NCBI GenBank assembly: GCA_937127445.1
Contig: CAKZLY010000014.1
Coordinates: forward strand, 191,001 to 255,000
From: Eximiradius sp.
Lineage (GTDB): Bacteria; Bacteroidota; Ignavibacteria; Kapaibacteriales; UBA2268
DNA: 64,000 nucleotides
Reading direction: 5' to 3'
In this document: positions 61,140 through 64,000 of the stretch, one piece after another
Layout: each line of letters starts with the position of its first letter
Position numbering within the stretch: the first letter of the stretch is position 1
Program-made: the position numbers and the translations under genes
Notes under the pieces: model-generated
Database searches by the model: none
Told to the model about the DNA's origin: nothing
The model's input: only the letters and a program-made list of their open reading frames with translations

Positions 61140-64000
61140 ATGAAAATTGCTCATATATCTGTCAATCGCCCAATAATGATGAGTATGCTTATCATCGTAT
61201 TCGTATTATTTGGTGGATTGGCATATTTCAGCCTTACTCTCAACCAGATGCCTGATGTTGAAATCCCGTATGTAACCATTTCAACAGTTTATCCAGGTGC
61301 CGGTCCAAAAGAAATTGAAACTCAGATAACCAAAAAAATCGAAGACGCTGTTTCGACAGTTTCTAAAATTAAAGTAATTGATTCCTACTCGCTCGAAGGC
61401 GTTTCCATTTCTATTATTCAATTTGAGCTCGATAAAGATATCGATATTGCTAACCAGGAAGTAAAAGATAAAGTTGATGCTATTGTGAGCCAGCTCCCAG
61501 ATGATGCTGAATTGCCTATTATCCAAAAAGTGGACTTGCAGGCTTTCCCTGTAGTTAATGTGATTCTTTCGGGAGAACAAACCGACCCTCGCGACCTGTA
61601 TTTCTACGCCGATAGAGTGCTTCGCGACCGCTTCTCTCAAATCGAAGGTGTTGCTAATGTTACCATCACTGGCGGGCAAGAACGTGAAATTCAAGTAAAA
61701 CTCGACAACCGTACCGTATACGAAAACAATATCTCACTTCCGCAACTTATTCAAATTTTAAAAGCTCATAATATTGATGTTCCTGCTGGATACTTTAAAC
61801 TACAAGGACAGGAATACACAGTTCGTATGCAAGGACAATATTCGTCGCCAGAACAAATTAAAAAATTACAAATTCCTACAATCGGTGGATTGAAAAAAAT
61901 TGGGCAAATCGCCGAAGTCTTCGACGAAGGAAAAGATGTCCGCGAACGCGCTGTATTCTTTGATAATAAATTGAAAGACAGACTTGATAATGTGATTAAT
62001 ATTGGTATAGTTAAGTCACCAGATGGTAATGTCGTAAATGTTGCTGATGCGATACGCAAATCTTTGCCACAAATAGAAAAAACTTTGCCGAAAGGCATGA
62101 AATTAGATATCGCATTGGACCGCTCTACATTTATCAAAAGTTCTGTCAGCGATGCTCTTTCTAACATTTATATGGGCGTTATTCTAACAGGATTAGTGCT
62201 ACTATTCTTCCTGCACGATATTAGAACAACCTTTATCGTTGCTCTGGCGATGCCAATTTCCATTGTTTCTACTTTCTTTTTGATGCAAGTATCAGGGTTT
62301 TCGTTAAATACCATGACTCTTATGGGATTGTCTGTCTCTGTTGGTGTGCTTGTTTCTAACTCAATTGTGGTAATTGAAAACATTTTCCGACACAAAGAAG
62401 AACTCGGCTCGGATAACAAAGAAGCTGCCGCCAAGGGAACGGATGAAGTTGTTGTCGCTGTTCTGGCTGCTACAATGACAAACCTTGTTGTGTTCCTACC
62501 GATTGCCCAAATGACTTCTATGGTTGGGCTATTCTTCCGTGAATTTGCTCTCACTGTAACATATGCAACATTGTTCTCTCTACTTGTTTCGTTTACTGTT
62601 ACTCCGATGCTTGCTTCTATTTTGCTCCCAAAACAAATTAAAGTTGGAAAGATCGGTGCAGCTATAGAAAAATACTGGTCGAAAGTGGAGCAATTCTATA
62701 AGCGTACTCTTGCGTGGGTCCTTAGCCGAAAACTTTATGCTTCGTTTGTTGCTTTCGGTTCATTTGGATTGCTAATTCTAAGCTTTATAGTTCTGGGCCC
62801 TTCTATTGGTTTCGAAAACTTCCCTCGTATTGATGATTCACAAATTAGAATTGATGTGGAATTGCCCGATGGATATAATATTGATGAAACATCTATTGTT
62901 ATGGCAGAAATTGAACGCCGTATTAGCCAATACCCAGACGTTACTAAAATCATTACAAGCTTAGGCAAACAAACCGAACTGGATAAGAACACAAACCTTG
63001 CATCGATGGATGTAACTGTAACCGATGCAAACAAACGCGAAACTACTCTTCAAGAATACATAACTGAATTTACAAACTTGCTTTCTGATATCCCAAACGC
63101 AAAAATTAAAGTTGACTTTGCTGAAAATGTCGGTGGTCCCGGCGCTCCAATCGAATTCTACTTAATGGGAAATGATGCATTGGTGCTCGAACGATTAAAA
63201 ACAAAAGTTATTAATGAAATATCAGATGTTCCCGGGCTTATTAATTTCGATAATTCATCTCGTTCTGGCAAACCGGAAATTACAATTTATCCATATCGTG
63301 AAAAAATAGAAGAAGCTGGTATTACTGTTATGGATGTTGCGATGACTCTTCGCGCTTCGATGGAAGGTCTCGTTGCTACAACATATAGGGAAAAAGGCGA
63401 AGAATACGATATTAAAGTAAAACTTTTCGACGATGCTTACAACACACCAGAGAAAGTCGGTAATATTCCGATTGCAACACCAAACGGTCCATACCGCTTG
63501 TCGCAATTAGGTGAAGTTCGCTTTACTAAAGGTTTTGCAAAGATTTTGCACAGAGATAAACTCACAACCATTAAATTTACCGGTTCTCCCGCAGCTGGTG
63601 TCCCATTAGGTCAGGTTACCGACGAAATTGAAAAGCGTCTCGCTAAAATTGAGATGCCTGCCGGATACTATTACAAATGGGGTGGTAGTGCCGAGATGAT
63701 GAATGAAACTGTTGCAGAAATGTTGCGCGCGTTTTTAATTGCAATTGTGCTTACTTATATGTTGCTTGCTGCACTGCTCGAAGATTTAGTCCAACCGCTT
63801 ATCATTATGAGCACTTTGCCTTTATCATTTATTGGTGTGCTGGGCATCCTGTTTATTACTGGTGCAACTATGAATACAATTTCTATGATGGCAATAATAA
63901 TGCTTGTGGGGATTGTGGTCAACAACGCAATTCTCATTCTTGATTACTCTAACCAATTAGTTCGCAAAGGAATGAGCCATAGAGACGCTCTAATTGAGGC
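61140..64000 (+). CDS. RND efflux transporter permease (AcrB/HAE-type), 3' truncated by window edge
   Basis: Not in the supplied ORF track because no stop falls inside the window. Read from ATG 61140: MKIAHISVNRPIMMSMLIIVFVLFGGLAYFSLTLNQMPDVEIPYVTISTVYPGAGPKEIETQITKKIEDAVSTVSKIK; open to 64000. Confidence 0.95.
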   Translation, partial: MKIAHISVNRPIMMSMLIIVFVLFGGLAYFSLTLNQMPDVEIPYVTISTVYPGAGPKEIETQITKKIEDAVSTVSKIKVIDSYSLEGVSISIIQFELDKDIDIANQEVKDKVDAIVSQLPDDAELPIIQKVDLQAFPVVNVILSGEQTDPRDLYFYADRVLRDRFSQIEGVANVTITGGQEREIQVKLDNRTVYENNISLPQLIQILKAHNIDVPAGYFKLQGQEYTVRMQGQYSSPEQIKKLQIPTIGGLKKIGQIAEVFDEGKDVRERAVFFDNKLKDRLDNVINIGIVKSPDGNVVNVADAIRKSLPQIEKTLPKGMKLDIALDRSTFIKSSVSDALSNIYMGVILTGLVLLFFLHDIRTTFIVALAMPISIVSTFFLMQVSGFSLNTMTLMGLSVSVGVLVSNSIVVIENIFRHKEELGSDNKEAAAKGTDEVVVAVLAATMTNLVVFLPIAQMTSMVGLFFREFALTVTYATLFSLLVSFTVTPMLASILLPKQIKVGKIGAAIEKYWSKVEQFYKRTLAWVLSRKLYASFVAFGSFGLLILSFIVLGPSIGFENFPRIDDSQIRIDVELPDGYNIDETSIVMAEIERRISQYPDVTKIITSLGKQTELDKNTNLASMDVTVTDANKRETTLQEYITEFTNLLSDIPNAKIKVDFAENVGGPGAPIEFYLMGNDALVLERLKTKVINEISDVPGLINFDNSSRSGKPEITIYPYREKIEEAGITVMDVAMTLRASMEGLVATTYREKGEEYDIKVKLFDDAYNTPEKVGNIPIATPNGPYRLSQLGEVRFTKGFAKILHRDKLTTIKFTGSPAAGVPLGQVTDEIEKRLAKIEMPAGYYYKWGGSAEMMNETVAEMLRAFLIAIVLTYMLLAALLEDLVQPLIIMSTLPLSFIGVLGILFITGATMNTISMMAIIMLVGIVVNNAILILDYSNQLVRKGMSHRDALIE

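Noticed and set aside
60653-61694. Antisense ORFs over the RND adaptor and permease
   Set aside because: Shadow ORFs; the permease frame on + is open to the window edge with clear RND motifs.

Overview
The window reads as a contiguous chromosomal segment of an FCB-group (Bacteroidota / Ignavibacteria / Kapabacteria-like) Gram-negative bacterium. The lineage is inferred from gene order, Zn-less L36/S14, and TAnnTTTG-type promoter motifs. Contents, left to right: the end of a nuo operon (nuoM, nuoN); a very compact str-S10-spc-alpha ribosomal superoperon (rpsL to rplQ, about 18.8 kb, no rpsD at its usual place); a mixed housekeeping region (MoxR ATPase, HMA-fused metal permease, LCP protein, SixA-like phosphatase, RecQ, GltX, ComEA-like HhH protein, HemW, LptF/G, GlmU-like protein, PQQ-propeller lipoprotein, ferredoxin, ClpP); a 12-kb minus-strand array of five PAS/histidine-kinase/receiver proteins with no recognisable output domain; ppk1; a SurA-like PPIase; a CheY-CheC-histidine kinase module without CheA/MCP; rluD-type pseudouridine synthase, lspA, tRNA-Ser(UGA); and a TetR-TolC-adaptor-RND efflux operon that runs off the right edge. 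No CRISPR, transposase, phage or rRNA genes were seen. The most interesting parts are the outputless PAS-kinase array (including a kinase-less paralogue and a histidine-less Hpt-like tail), the CheY-CheC-HK cassette, and a 20-bp perfect palindrome in the leader of the ferredoxin gene. All functional assignments are by reading protein motifs; no searches were run.
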